In this document: positions 26,043 to 35,529 of the stretch, piece after piece
How the letters are laid out: the number at the start of each line of letters is the position of its first letter
Position numbering within the stretch: position 1 is the first letter of the stretch
Source of the DNA: Brachybacterium paraconglomeratum
GTDB taxonomy: Bacteria; Actinomycetota; Actinomycetes; Actinomycetales; Dermabacteraceae
Assembly: GCF_003994255.1 (NCBI RefSeq)
Contig: NZ_ML133857.1
Location: 1 to 64,000, forward strand
Length of the DNA stretch: 64,000 nucleotides
Direction: 5' to 3'
Translations under genes and position numbers: made by a program
Notes under the pieces: model-generated
Told to the model about the DNA's origin: nothing
The model's database searches: none
The model's input: the letters and a program-made list of their open reading frames with translations, nothing else

Positions 26043-26179
26043 CCGGGCGGGACAGAGAATTCCGGGTGCATCACAGCGGCGTGCGATGTCCGACGTCCGC
26101 GCGGTGCCGTCTGTCCGGGTCCGACGGATCCCGGGGCGGGAACGACAGCGCTGTATTTCCTCGATAAACACAGCGACGT

Positions 26180-27155
<976 letters not shown>

Positions 27156-27169
27156 TCCCGCTCCCGACG

Positions 27170-27214
27170 CGCGGCCGCCTCGCCCCCGACGGCCCTGGGG
27201 GAGGGGCGGCCGCG
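27170..27214 (+). terminator. Hairpin after the Rpf-like gene
   Basis: CGCGGCCGCC (27170-27179) is an exact reverse complement of GGCGGCCGCG (27205-27214), 14 nt downstream of the stop codon. The loop is long (25 nt) and itself GC-rich. Confidence 0.5.
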
Positions 27215-27280
27215 TGCGGTGCGTCCGAGCGCGGAGGGCGTCCGGCGCCCGTCCGTCATTGAGAACCCCCGCGACGCCGC

Positions 27281-27471
27281 GCTATGGTGTGTCCGAAATG
27301 GGCGAAATGCCCGGAGGGTAGTGACAGCGGGGCGCACGCGAGACGACGCCCCGGGATGGGGGCCTCGGCCGTGTCTTCCGCCAGCGACACCAGGAACGAC
27401 GAGGGGATGGCCGTGCTGCCGCGCCCGGGCGTCACCGCCCGCGCAGCCGCCCGCCACGAGGGGGAGGCTCG
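27281..27471 (+). promoter_or_regulatory. EPS promoter with three-unit direct repeat (site 1)
   Basis: TATGGT (27283-27288) is a plausible -10. Directly after it, 27290-27312 reads TGTCC-GAAA-TGGGC followed by GAAA-TGCCC, three 5-mers at an exact 9-bp period; on the opposite strand this is GGGCA-TTTC-GCCCA then TTTC-GGACA. The position over the probable transcription start suggests an operator. The start codon of the FemAB-like gene is about 160 nt further on, leaving a long leader without a recognised structure. Confidence 0.5.
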
Positions 27472-28569
27472 ATGAACGGCGAGGGGAGGGTCCTCGACCC
27501 GGCCGACCGGGACGACCTCGCGACCTGGCGCCGGCTGTGGGAGGAGAGCACGCACCAGCTCCCCTTCGCGCACCCCGGCGTCGCCGGCCCCCTGGGGGAG
27601 GGCGCGGGTCGCCTGCTGGCGGTGACGATGCAGTGGCAGGACTCCTCGGTCCTCTACCCGCTGATCCTGCGCGATGCACCGGGCGGCCTCCGCGACGTCG
27701 TCTCCCCCTACGGCTACGGCGGCCCGCTCGTCAGCGGAGACGCCCCGGTCGACGAGCTCGCCGCGCAGTTCTGGGCCTACTTCGAGGACTGGGCGCGCGA
27801 ACAGCGGGTGGTCAGCGAGTTCGCGCGCCTGTCGCTCTTCGACGACGTCCTGCCGCACCCCGGGCGCCTCCGGGGGCGGAACCCGAACCTCGTGCGCGAG
27901 ATCGAGCCCGACCGCGAGGCGCTGTGGGCCGCGAGCTCCTCGAAGGTCCGCCAGAACGCCCGTCGGGCGCTCCGGGCCGACCTCACGGTGCGCTTCGTGG
28001 AGGACGCCTCGATGATCGAGGACTTCCACTCCGTCTACACCGGGACGATGGAGCGCCTGGACAGCGCCTCCTGGTACCGCTTCGACGTCCCCTTCTTCTC
28101 CGCGCTCCACGACGGGGTGCCGGATCGGCTGCTCTACGTCGCCGCCGAGCGCGATGGACGCCCGATCTCCATCGACCTCATGCTGCTGGGCAGGGACACC
28201 GCCTACTACTTCCTCGGCGGCACGGAGATGGAGGCCTCCCGGGACCGGCCCAACGACCTGGTCAAGATGAGCGTCATGGAATGGCTCTCCGACCACGGCT
28301 ATCGCTGGTACGTCCTCGGCGGAGGGCTGACCTCCGGCGACGGGCTCGAGAGGTACAAGCGCGGCTTCGCCCCGAAGGGCGAGCGGATGTTCCGCACCGC
28401 GGAGCGGGTCCTGGACGCCCGCCTCTACGACCGACTCGTCGCAGAGCGCCGCGCCGAGGCGGCCGACGCCCGGCGCGCCTTCGACGAGGAGTCCGCCTTC
28501 TTCCCCCTCTACCGGGCACCGCTGGGGGAGCCGCTCGACCTCCTCGAGGCGGCCGGCGCGACCTCCTGA
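27472..28569 (+). CDS. FemAB/BioF2-type GNAT-fold transferase (1 of 4)
   Basis: A 365-residue soluble protein with the tandem-GNAT architecture of the FemAB/'BioF2-like acetyltransferase' superfamily: SPYGYGGPLVSG near 80, SKVRQNARRALRADL near 160, and the C-terminal signature DGLERYKRGFAPKGERMFRT. Family members move an amino acid from aminoacyl-tRNA onto lipid II peptides, or acyl groups onto sugars and peptides. It closely parallels the protein at 33092-34321 (shared YGGPL, NA/RRxxRKAL and xxYKRGFxxxG motifs). In this locus a role in decorating the polysaccharide is as likely as a wall cross-bridge role. ATG 27472 has GGGGGAGG upstream. Confidence 0.7.
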   Translation: MNGEGRVLDPADRDDLATWRRLWEESTHQLPFAHPGVAGPLGEGAGRLLAVTMQWQDSSVLYPLILRDAPGGLRDVVSPYGYGGPLVSGDAPVDELAAQFWAYFEDWAREQRVVSEFARLSLFDDVLPHPGRLRGRNPNLVREIEPDREALWAASSSKVRQNARRALRADLTVRFVEDASMIEDFHSVYTGTMERLDSASWYRFDVPFFSALHDGVPDRLLYVAAERDGRPISIDLMLLGRDTAYYFLGGTEMEASRDRPNDLVKMSVMEWLSDHGYRWYVLGGGLTSGDGLERYKRGFAPKGERMFRTAERVLDARLYDRLVAERRAEAADARRAFDEESAFFPLYRAPLGEPLDLLEAAGATS

Positions 28570-28619
28570 TCCCCCGCCGGTCGGGACCGCTGCGGCGTCC
28601 CGGTCGGCGAGCCGTCCCC

Positions 28620-28655
28620 GAAGGCCTCGGGCGCAGCGTCGCGCCCGGGGCCTTC
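28620..28655 (+). terminator. Terminator hairpin after the first FemAB-like gene
   Basis: A 15-bp stem: GAAGGCCTCGGGCGC (28620-28634) pairs with GCGCCCGGGGCCTTC (28641-28655) with a single G-U, loop AGCGTC. It separates the single-gene unit at 27472 from the operon beginning at 28816. Confidence 0.65.
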
Positions 28656-28726
28656 GTCGTGCCCTGCTCGGCGGGCGCGACCGGGATCCGTCGCGGATGC
28701 GGCTTCACAACCCCCCAAAAGTGACG

Positions 28727-28815
28727 TATGGTGCGAATCGTCTTAAGGCGGGCAAAACGGACATTCGCGACTCTGTCGCGGGGCCGCGGTCCGCAACGCC
28801 GATCGAGGGGGACCC
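28727..28815 (+). promoter_or_regulatory. EPS operon promoter with direct repeat (site 2)
   Basis: TATGGT at 28727-28732 is a candidate -10. GGGCA-AAAC-GGACA lies at 28750-28763, and a third, weaker unit (TTCG-CGACT) continues to 28772. The arrangement, a TATGGT followed by GGACA-type repeats, parallels site 1, although here the repeats are in the opposite orientation. The start codon GTG 28816 follows about 45 nt later. Confidence 0.5.
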
Positions 28816-30786
28816 GTGTCCATCATCTCTCTGCACTCCGTCCTGCGTGCTTCGTCGACCCGCCGACGCGGCGCCGTCGGCGAGGGCGAGCTCTCCGCCG
28901 AAGCGGCGCAGGGCTCGCTCCACGGCCGCGACCTCCTCCTCGCACCGCCGCTGCTCATCGGCGTGGACGCGGTGATGTGGTTCGTCGGCCTGTGGGCCGC
29001 CTCCGCCCTGCGGCTGGAGACTCTCTCCTTCTCCTTCGGCCTCTCCCTCGACGGGACCGGCACGCCGGTGCTCGGCCTGCTCGTGCTCACCGCGATCGCC
29101 GTGACCGTCTACACGCTCCTCGCCCGCGCCGTGCGCCTGCACCAGGGCCGCCACCTCGTGGGCAGCTTCGACGAGATGGCGCCGCTGGCCGGAGTCGTGC
29201 TCGCCACCGCGTTCGTGATCACCGCCGCCAACGCGCTGTGGCCGGCGCAGCTGCTGCCGAGGACCGCCACGGTCATCGCCGCGCCGCTGGTGATCCTCGC
29301 CGTCGCGGCCGCGCGCTACCTGGTGCGCCTGGCCGAGCTGCGCGCCCTGCGCACCCGGCGCGAGACCGAGCCCTCCCGCGCGCTGATCGTCGGCGCCGGC
29401 GACGTCGGCCGCGCACTGGCCGACTCGATGATGCGCGACCCCTCGTCGACGTGGGAGCCCGTCGGCTTCCTCGACGACGACCCGCGCAAGCGCCACCTGC
29501 GCCACGGCGGCGTGAGCGTCGCAGGCACCACCGACCAGCTCCGCCCCGCCCTCGAGCGCACCGGCGCGGACGTCCTGGTCATCGCTACCACCCACATCTC
29601 CGCCGAGACGATCGGCACCCTCACCGCCGCCGCCACCGAGCTCGAGCTGCCGGTGAGGATCGTCCCGCCGCTCGGCGAGATGATCGACGGGGTCCACCAC
29701 GCCGACCTGCGCGAGATCCAGCCCGCCGACCTCCTCGGCCGCCGCCCCGTCACCACCGACCTCTCCACCATCTCCGAGATGCTGCACGGGAAGACCGTGC
29801 TGGTCACCGGGGCCGGCGGCTCCATCGGCTCCGAGCTGTGCCGCCAGATCGCCGACTTCGACCCCGCCGAGCTGGTGATGCTCGACCGCGACGAGTCGGC
29901 CCTGCACGCGCTGCTGCTGAGCATGAGCGGCACCGCCGACCTCGGCGACGACAACATGGAGCTCGCCGACATCCGCGACGCCGAGCGCCTCGACGCCGTG
30001 TTCGGCCGCCACAAGCCCGACGTCGTCTTCCACGCCGCCGCGCTCAAGCACGTCAACATGCTCGAGAAGTCGCCCGACGAGGCCTTCAAGACCAACGTGC
30101 TCGGCACCCACAACGTGCTCGAGGCCGCACACCGCCACGGCGTGGAGCACTTCGTCAACATCTCCACCGACAAGGCGGCCGACCCGCACAACGTGCTCGG
30201 CTACTCCAAGCGCATCGCCGAGGGGCTCACCGCCCACAAGGGCCGCACCGCCGGCCACGGCACCTGGCTCAGCGTCCGCTTCGGCAACGTGCTCGCCACC
30301 CGCGGCTCCGTGATCCACACCTTCATCGCCCAGATCGAGCGCGGCGGCCCCGTCACCGTCACCGATCCCGATGTCACCCGCTACTTCATGACGGTCTCCG
30401 AGGCGGTGCAGCTGGTCCTCCAGGCCGCGGTCGTGGGGGAGAGCGGCAAGGCCCTCGTGCTCGACATGGGAGAGCCCGTCCCGATCGTGCAGCTCGCCCA
30501 GCAGCTCATCGACGCCTCCCGCAAGGACGTGGAGATCGCCTTCACGGGCCTGCGCCCCGGCGAGAAGCTCCACGAGGACCTCTTCGCCCCCGGCGAGGAC
30601 TCCGTGGTGACCTCCCACACGCTGATCCGCGGGGTGCCGGTCGTCCCGGTCGCCTCCGACGAGCTGCCCGACCTCCGCTCGCTGCACAGCGACGCGCAGG
30701 TCCTCGACGTCCTGACCACCGTGTGCGAGGCGATGGAGGCCACCCGGCCCGCCGCCGCCCGCGCCCCGATCGCAGTGGGGTTCTGA
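28816..30786 (+). CDS. Membrane-bound NDP-sugar 4,6-dehydratase (CapD/WbpM/PglF-type)
   Basis: A 656-residue protein: about four N-terminal membrane helices (45-170), a first Rossmann domain (ALIVGAGDVGRAL near 195) and a C-terminal short-chain-dehydrogenase domain with VLVTGAGGSIGSE near 328-338, STDKAADPHNVLGYSKRIAE near 455 and RFGNVLATRGSVI. Such enzymes convert UDP-GlcNAc to the UDP-4-keto-6-deoxy sugar. With the adjacent aminotransferase and phosphoglycosyltransferase it fits a bacillosamine/4-amino-4,6-dideoxy-sugar route. GTG 28816 has GAGGGGG upstream and is the first gene of the operon. Confidence 0.9.
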   Translation: MSIISLHSVLRASSTRRRGAVGEGELSAEAAQGSLHGRDLLLAPPLLIGVDAVMWFVGLWAASALRLETLSFSFGLSLDGTGTPVLGLLVLTAIAVTVYTLLARAVRLHQGRHLVGSFDEMAPLAGVVLATAFVITAANALWPAQLLPRTATVIAAPLVILAVAAARYLVRLAELRALRTRRETEPSRALIVGAGDVGRALADSMMRDPSSTWEPVGFLDDDPRKRHLRHGGVSVAGTTDQLRPALERTGADVLVIATTHISAETIGTLTAAATELELPVRIVPPLGEMIDGVHHADLREIQPADLLGRRPVTTDLSTISEMLHGKTVLVTGAGGSIGSELCRQIADFDPAELVMLDRDESALHALLLSMSGTADLGDDNMELADIRDAERLDAVFGRHKPDVVFHAAALKHVNMLEKSPDEAFKTNVLGTHNVLEAAHRHGVEHFVNISTDKAADPHNVLGYSKRIAEGLTAHKGRTAGHGTWLSVRFGNVLATRGSVIHTFIAQIERGGPVTVTDPDVTRYFMTVSEAVQLVLQAAVVGESGKALVLDMGEPVPIVQLAQQLIDASRKDVEIAFTGLRPGEKLHEDLFAPGEDSVVTSHTLIRGVPVVPVASDELPDLRSLHSDAQVLDVLTTVCEAMEATRPAAARAPIAVGF

Positions 30787-30789
30787 ACC

Positions 30790-31953
30790 ATGGCACGCAT
30801 CCTCATGTCCGGTCCCGACGTCACCGTGCTCGAGCGCACGGCCGTCGCCGACGCCTTCGACTCCGGCTGGATCGCGCCGCTCGGCCCCGCCGTCGACGCC
30901 TTCGAGACCGCCATGGCGCAGCGGATCGGCAGGCGCCACGCCGTCGCCCTCGCCTCCGGTACCAGCGCCCTCCACCTGGGGCTGCTGGCCTGGGGCGTCG
31001 GCCCCGGCGACGTGGTCCCCACCTCGACGATGACCTTCGCGGCGACCGCCAACGCGATCAGCTACACCGGCGCGACCCCGTACTTCGTCGACTCCGACCC
31101 GGCGACCGGGCAGATGGACCCGGGCCTGCTCGCCCAGGTCCTCGAGGAGCTGGCCGAGGAGGGCGTCTCCGTCCCCGCCGTCGTGCCCGTGGACCTCCTG
31201 GGCCGCAGCGCGGACCACACCCGCATCGTCGAGATCGCCCACCGCGCCGGCGCGAAGGTGCTGGTGGACTCCGCCGAATCGCTTGGCGCCCACCACGCCG
31301 GGCTGCCCGCCGGCAAGCACGGCGACGCCGCGATCTTCTCCTTCAACGGCAACAAGATCATGACCACCTCCGGCGGCGGCATGTACCTCACCGACGACGA
31401 GGACGCCGCCTGTCGCGTGCGCCATCTCGCCACCCAGGCGCGGGAGCCCGCGGTCCACTACGAGCACCGCGACATCGGCTTCAACTACCGCCTCTCGAAC
31501 CTGCTGGCCGCGATGGGGAACGCCCAGCTGCGCCGGCTCGACGAGATGATCGCCCGCCGCCGCGCCCGTCGCGAGGCCTACGCCAGGATCGTCGAGGACG
31601 TGCCCGGCGTGGAGGTCTTCCAGCGCGACGGCGACGAGCAGGACAACTGCTGGCTCACCGCGCTCGTCGTCGACCCGGAGGTCGCCGGGGTCGACGCCGC
31701 CTCCCTCAGCGCCGCCCTCACCGAGGCCGGGATCGAGAGCCGCCCGCTGTGGAAGCCGATGCACCTCCAGCCCGTCTTCGCGGGGATCCCCGCCGCGGTC
31801 AACGGCGCCTCCGAGCGACTGTTCCGCACGGGCCTGACCCTGCCCAGCGGCTCCGCCCTCACCGAGGCGGAGTGCGAGACCATCGACCTGACGCTCCGCG
31901 CGGCCCTCGACCGACGCGCGGTCTCCGCACCGTTGACGGAGGCAGCGACATGA
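30790..31953 (+). CDS. DegT/DnrJ/EryC1/StrS-family sugar aminotransferase (PglE-like)
   Basis: A 387-residue PLP enzyme. ALASGTSALHLGLLAWGVGPGD near 54-74 anchors phosphate, DSAESLGAHH at 160-169 has the PLP-binding Asp, and FSFNGNKIMTTSGGGM gives Lys189 as the Schiff-base lysine. These enzymes install a 4-amino group on the keto-sugar made by the upstream dehydratase. It starts 3 nt after that gene and overlaps the downstream phosphoglycosyltransferase (ATGA). The three consecutive steps suggest a UDP-4-amino-4,6-dideoxy-GlcNAc precursor; that product is inference. Confidence 0.9.
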   Translation: MARILMSGPDVTVLERTAVADAFDSGWIAPLGPAVDAFETAMAQRIGRRHAVALASGTSALHLGLLAWGVGPGDVVPTSTMTFAATANAISYTGATPYFVDSDPATGQMDPGLLAQVLEELAEEGVSVPAVVPVDLLGRSADHTRIVEIAHRAGAKVLVDSAESLGAHHAGLPAGKHGDAAIFSFNGNKIMTTSGGGMYLTDDEDAACRVRHLATQAREPAVHYEHRDIGFNYRLSNLLAAMGNAQLRRLDEMIARRRARREAYARIVEDVPGVEVFQRDGDEQDNCWLTALVVDPEVAGVDAASLSAALTEAGIESRPLWKPMHLQPVFAGIPAAVNGASERLFRTGLTLPSGSALTEAECETIDLTLRAALDRRAVSAPLTEAAT

Positions 31954-33095
31954 CGCAGTCCGGCGCACCGGGACGAGGGCGCCGGGCCCGCGCGATCGTG
32001 GGCCCGATCCAGCACCTCACCCCGATCCGTCTTTCCCCGGCGCAGCAGACCTATCTGCGCCGGCGCCGACGAGCCGATGCGGTCCTCGCGGGGCTCGGGC
32101 TCGCGGTCTCCGCACTTCCCATGCTCGTGATCTCCGCCGGCGTGATGGCGACGATGGGCAGGCCGGTCCTGTTCACCCAGGAGCGCGTCACGCAGGACGG
32201 GCGCATCTTCCGCCTGCGGAAGTTCCGCTCCATGCGCGCCGTCGCCCCCGACGGCTCCGACGACGACGCCGCCCGCCTCGTCCCCTTCGGGAGGCTGCTG
32301 CGCGAGACCAGCCTCGACGAGCTGCCCAGCCTGTTCAACGTTTTGCGCGGCGACATGAGCCTGGTCGGTCCGCGCCCGCTGACCACCGACTACATCGGCC
32401 GCTTCAGCGCCGAGCAGTTCGCCCGGCACACGGTCCCCGCGGGGCTCACCGGGTACTCGCAGGTGCACGGTCGCAACTCCCTGGCCTGGGACGACCGGCT
32501 CACGATGGACCAGGAGTACGTGCGCCGCATCGGCTCCGACCTCGACCTGCGGATCCTGATCGACACCGTCATCGCGGTGCTGCGCCGCGACGGCGTGACC
32601 GACGAGGGCGGGGTGTCCATGGCGGACTTCCCCGGCCCCCAGTCCACCACCGACCTCGAGCTGCATGGCCCCGAGGACGACGGCACCTGGGTCTGCCGCG
32701 ACCGTGAGGAACGCATCGTCCTCGAGGGCACCGCCGCTCTCCTGGAGCCGGGGCTCGTCGAGCTGACGATCCGACTCGGCCCGGGCGCGGAGGGGGCCGC
32801 GGACACCCTCCTGGACGAGGCGCTGCTGCTGCTGGCCAGCAGGCTGCGCGTCGTGCACGAGGCCGAATGGGCCTGCCTCGCCCCCGGCGAGGAGCCCGCC
32901 CCCGAGCTCGCCGCCTCCCTCGCCCGCAACGGCTACGCCGCCCCCGGCGCCGCCGTCCGCCACCCCACCGCCGATCTGCCGCCCACGACGGTCCCCGACG
33001 GCACGCCCGCCCTGATCGCCTTCCTCGGCCTGCCCGAGGAGGGCTTCGCACGCCCCCTTCAGCCGGTGAGAGATTCTGAGGAGAGGACTTCATGA
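31950..33095 (+). CDS. PglC-like phosphoglycosyltransferase fused to an extra C-terminal domain
   Basis: A 381-residue protein. Residues about 38-215 are the small monotopic sugar-transferase domain: one re-entrant hydrophobic helix (VLAGLGLAVSALPMLVIS), KFRSMRAV, the catalytic LDELPSLFNVLRGDMSLVGPRPL and GLTGYSQVHGRN. After MADFPGPQ there are about 165 further residues (DLELHGPEDDGTWVCR, then LDEALLLLASRLRVVHEAEW) that the family normally lacks and that resemble a divergent acyltransferase (GNAT-like) domain. Neisseria PglB likewise joins a phosphoglycosyltransferase to an acetyltransferase, though of another fold. The fused part may N-acylate the 4-amino sugar; its fold is not certain. Confidence 0.8.
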   Translation: MTQSGAPGRGRRARAIVGPIQHLTPIRLSPAQQTYLRRRRRADAVLAGLGLAVSALPMLVISAGVMATMGRPVLFTQERVTQDGRIFRLRKFRSMRAVAPDGSDDDAARLVPFGRLLRETSLDELPSLFNVLRGDMSLVGPRPLTTDYIGRFSAEQFARHTVPAGLTGYSQVHGRNSLAWDDRLTMDQEYVRRIGSDLDLRILIDTVIAVLRRDGVTDEGGVSMADFPGPQSTTDLELHGPEDDGTWVCRDREERIVLEGTAALLEPGLVELTIRLGPGAEGAADTLLDEALLLLASRLRVVHEAEWACLAPGEEPAPELAASLARNGYAAPGAAVRHPTADLPPTTVPDGTPALIAFLGLPEEGFARPLQPVRDSEERTS

Positions 33096-34321
33096 GCATG
33101 CTGTCGATCAGCCCGGCCGGTGCGCACCGCGCCCACGGCGCCGATGCCGCACCCCGGGAGCAGGGGACCCTCCCGGCCCCGCAGGACGTCTCCTTCGCCG
33201 TGCTCGACGGCGCCGACCCCGAGGAGCGCCGCCGCTGGACCGAGGCCTGGCAGCGCGCCGGTCAGCGCGACCTGTTCACCCATCCCGACTTCGTCGAGGC
33301 CGAGGCGCGGGACGGCGAGCAGCCGATGTGCGCCGTGATGGCCTTCCCGGACGGCACCGAGATCTACTACGCCTTCATCGTCCGCCCCATCACCCACGAC
33401 GCGGCCGGGAACGTGCTGGACGAGGAGCTGCGCGACCTCTACACCCCGCTCGTCTACGGCGGGCCGCTCTCCGCCGGTGCCTCCCCGGCGCAGCTCGACG
33501 AGTTCTGGGCGGCGCTGCGCGAATGGGCGCACGAGCAGGGGATCGTCAGCGAGATCATCCGCTTCACCCCCGTCGAGCGCCACCGCCTGCCCTATCCCGG
33601 CACGCTGCGCGAGCAGGCCCCGCACATCGTCGTGGACCTCGACGGATTCAGCGAGGAGGACGTCATCGCGGCGCTCCGCAAGAGCGTCCGACGCGGCTAC
33701 CGCAAGGCGCTCGAGGGCGGGATGACCCTGCGCGTGGTGCGCGACGAGTCCGGCATCGAGGACTTCCTGCCGATCCATGCCGAGACCATGCACCGCCGCG
33801 AGGCCCAGCAGAGGTTCCACATCGGCGAGGACTTCCTGCGCACGATCCATCGCGCCGTCCCCGGCCAGGTCGCGTACGTCTTCGCCGATGAGGACGGCGT
33901 CCCGCAGTCGGCCGAGATGGTGATCCTGCGCGACGACTCCAGCGTCGCCTACATCGCAGGGACCCTCACCGAGGCCCTCCGCGGGAACGCGACCACCCTC
34001 GCCGCCGTCGGCGCGCTGCTCGTCGCGCGCGAGGCCGGCAGCCGCGAGCACGTCCTGACCGGCGGGATCACCAATACGGCCGACGACAGCCTGCTGCACT
34101 TCAAGCGCGGCTTCACCCGCGACGGCGACCGCGCCTACTTCACCGGCGAGCAAGTCTTCCTGCCCGAGGCCTACGAGCGACTCTGCGCCCCCGCCCAGGA
34201 GCGCCGCGCCGAGAGCACCTTCTTCCCCTTCTACCGTTCCGCCCCGCCCCGGACCGACGGACCTGCGGGCCCCGGGCCGAGCGAGGAATCACCTGGAGAT
34301 CGAACGGACGATCGACGATGA
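33092..34321 (+). CDS. FemAB/BioF2-type GNAT-fold transferase (2 of 4)
   Basis: A 409-residue soluble protein with the same layout as the one at 27472: WTEAWQRAGQRDLFTHPDFVEAEA, VYGGPLSAG, ALRKSVRRGYRKALEGG, then DDSLLHFKRGFTRDGDRAYF. It overlaps the preceding phosphoglycosyltransferase (ATGA) and the following FemAB gene (ATGA), so translation is coupled along the operon. The N-terminal 30 residues are poorly conserved and the end (after FFPFYRSAP) is disordered. Whether the donor is aminoacyl-tRNA or acyl-CoA cannot be told from sequence. Confidence 0.7.
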   Translation: MSMLSISPAGAHRAHGADAAPREQGTLPAPQDVSFAVLDGADPEERRRWTEAWQRAGQRDLFTHPDFVEAEARDGEQPMCAVMAFPDGTEIYYAFIVRPITHDAAGNVLDEELRDLYTPLVYGGPLSAGASPAQLDEFWAALREWAHEQGIVSEIIRFTPVERHRLPYPGTLREQAPHIVVDLDGFSEEDVIAALRKSVRRGYRKALEGGMTLRVVRDESGIEDFLPIHAETMHRREAQQRFHIGEDFLRTIHRAVPGQVAYVFADEDGVPQSAEMVILRDDSSVAYIAGTLTEALRGNATTLAAVGALLVAREAGSREHVLTGGITNTADDSLLHFKRGFTRDGDRAYFTGEQVFLPEAYERLCAPAQERRAESTFFPFYRSAPPRTDGPAGPGPSEESPGDRTDDRR

Positions 34322-35529
34322 GCAGCGCGGTGCAGACCGACCCCCGACAGCGCCAGGACACGCATGCGGGCTTCGATGTCCGCACCGAGTACTCCGTGAG
34401 AAGGATCGACGAGCGCACGTTCTCCGCACATCTGCACCGCTCCTCCTCCGGCAATTTCCAGCAGACCCCGCACTGGGTTCGCGCGAGGGAGACCGACTGG
34501 GACTCGGAGCTGCTGGGCGTCAGCGACCGCGACGGGGATCTCGTCGGGATCGCCGCGGTGCGGCTGCGGGCACTCCCCGTGGGGCCGTGGAAGCTCGCCT
34601 ACATCAACCAGGGCCCCGTCATGGACTGGGAGGACGGCGATGTCGCCGGGATCCTCGGGGCTCTCGTCGCGCACCTGCGCAACGCCAAGACGTTCGCCAT
34701 CCGGATCGTGCCCCCGCTCACCGTCCACCGCTGGGACCCGGAGCCGATCCGAGCCGCGATCCAGGACGAGGCCCACCTGGCGCTGTCCCAGCTGCCGCCC
34801 GACGAGATCGACGAGACGGGCCGGCGCACCATGATCGCCCTCGACCAGCTCGGCTGGATCCGCCAGGACCAGGAGAAGGTCGAGGACGCCCAGTCCGTCT
34901 ACAACGTCTGGGTGCCGCTCGACGCGGTGGAGGAATCGGAGATCCGGGGCCTCGCCAGCGGCTCCTTCCGACGCAACGTCCGCGGCGCCGAGCGCAAGGG
35001 CGTCGAGATCGTCGAGGCCACCAAGGCGGACCTGCCCGAGGTGAAGCGGCTCTACGACGACACCTCCGCCAAGCACGGGTTCGCGACCTTCTCCCTCGAG
35101 TTCCTCGAGTCGATGTGGGACTCCTTCACGGACGAGTTCCCCGGGAAGTTCCACGTCCTGCTCGCCGTGCACGAGGGGGACGTCCTCTCCGTGATGGGCA
35201 CCGTGCAGACGGGCCGACGGGCGCAGGCGGTGCTCATCGCCAACAGCGATGAGAAGCGCCAGCTCAAGGCCTCGAACCTGGCCTACGACGCCGCTCTGCA
35301 CCGTGCGTACGCCGACGGCGCCGTGCTCTACGACCTCGGCGGCGTCGGCGGCTCGCTCGACGCGGAGACCGCCGACGCCGGCCTGCTGCGCTACAAGGCC
35401 TCGGCCGGCGGCGTGACCTACGAGTATCTCGGCACCTGGGACCTGCCGCTGAACCCCGTTCTGTACCGGGCGTTCACGACCCTGCTGCCCCTGTACGGCC
35501 GGCTGCGCGCCTGGAGGTCGGAGTGGTGA
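34318..35529 (+). CDS. FemAB/FemX-type peptidyltransferase-like protein (3 of 4)
   Basis: A 403-residue protein close to the FemX/MurM (lipid II:glycine glycyltransferase) family: GNFQQTPHWVRARETDWDSELLGV, YINQGPVMDWED, SFRRNVRGAERKGVEIVEAT, HGFATFSLEFLESMW, then YDLGGVGGSLDAETADAGLLRYKASAGG. The pattern RNVRxAERKGVE and the C-terminal FK/YK-xxxGG motif mark FemAB domains. Known members add amino acids from charged tRNA to lipid II at the inner membrane face. It is translationally coupled to its neighbours and clearly a paralogue of the following gene. Confidence 0.8.
   Translation: MSSAVQTDPRQRQDTHAGFDVRTEYSVRRIDERTFSAHLHRSSSGNFQQTPHWVRARETDWDSELLGVSDRDGDLVGIAAVRLRALPVGPWKLAYINQGPVMDWEDGDVAGILGALVAHLRNAKTFAIRIVPPLTVHRWDPEPIRAAIQDEAHLALSQLPPDEIDETGRRTMIALDQLGWIRQDQEKVEDAQSVYNVWVPLDAVEESEIRGLASGSFRRNVRGAERKGVEIVEATKADLPEVKRLYDDTSAKHGFATFSLEFLESMWDSFTDEFPGKFHVLLAVHEGDVLSVMGTVQTGRRAQAVLIANSDEKRQLKASNLAYDAALHRAYADGAVLYDLGGVGGSLDAETADAGLLRYKASAGGVTYEYLGTWDLPLNPVLYRAFTTLLPLYGRLRAWRSEW

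Noticed and set aside
28705-31968. Minus-strand open frame of over 1000 codons
   Set aside because: It is an antisense shadow of the dehydratase and aminotransferase genes; its translation is His/Gly/Asp/Val-rich without domains.
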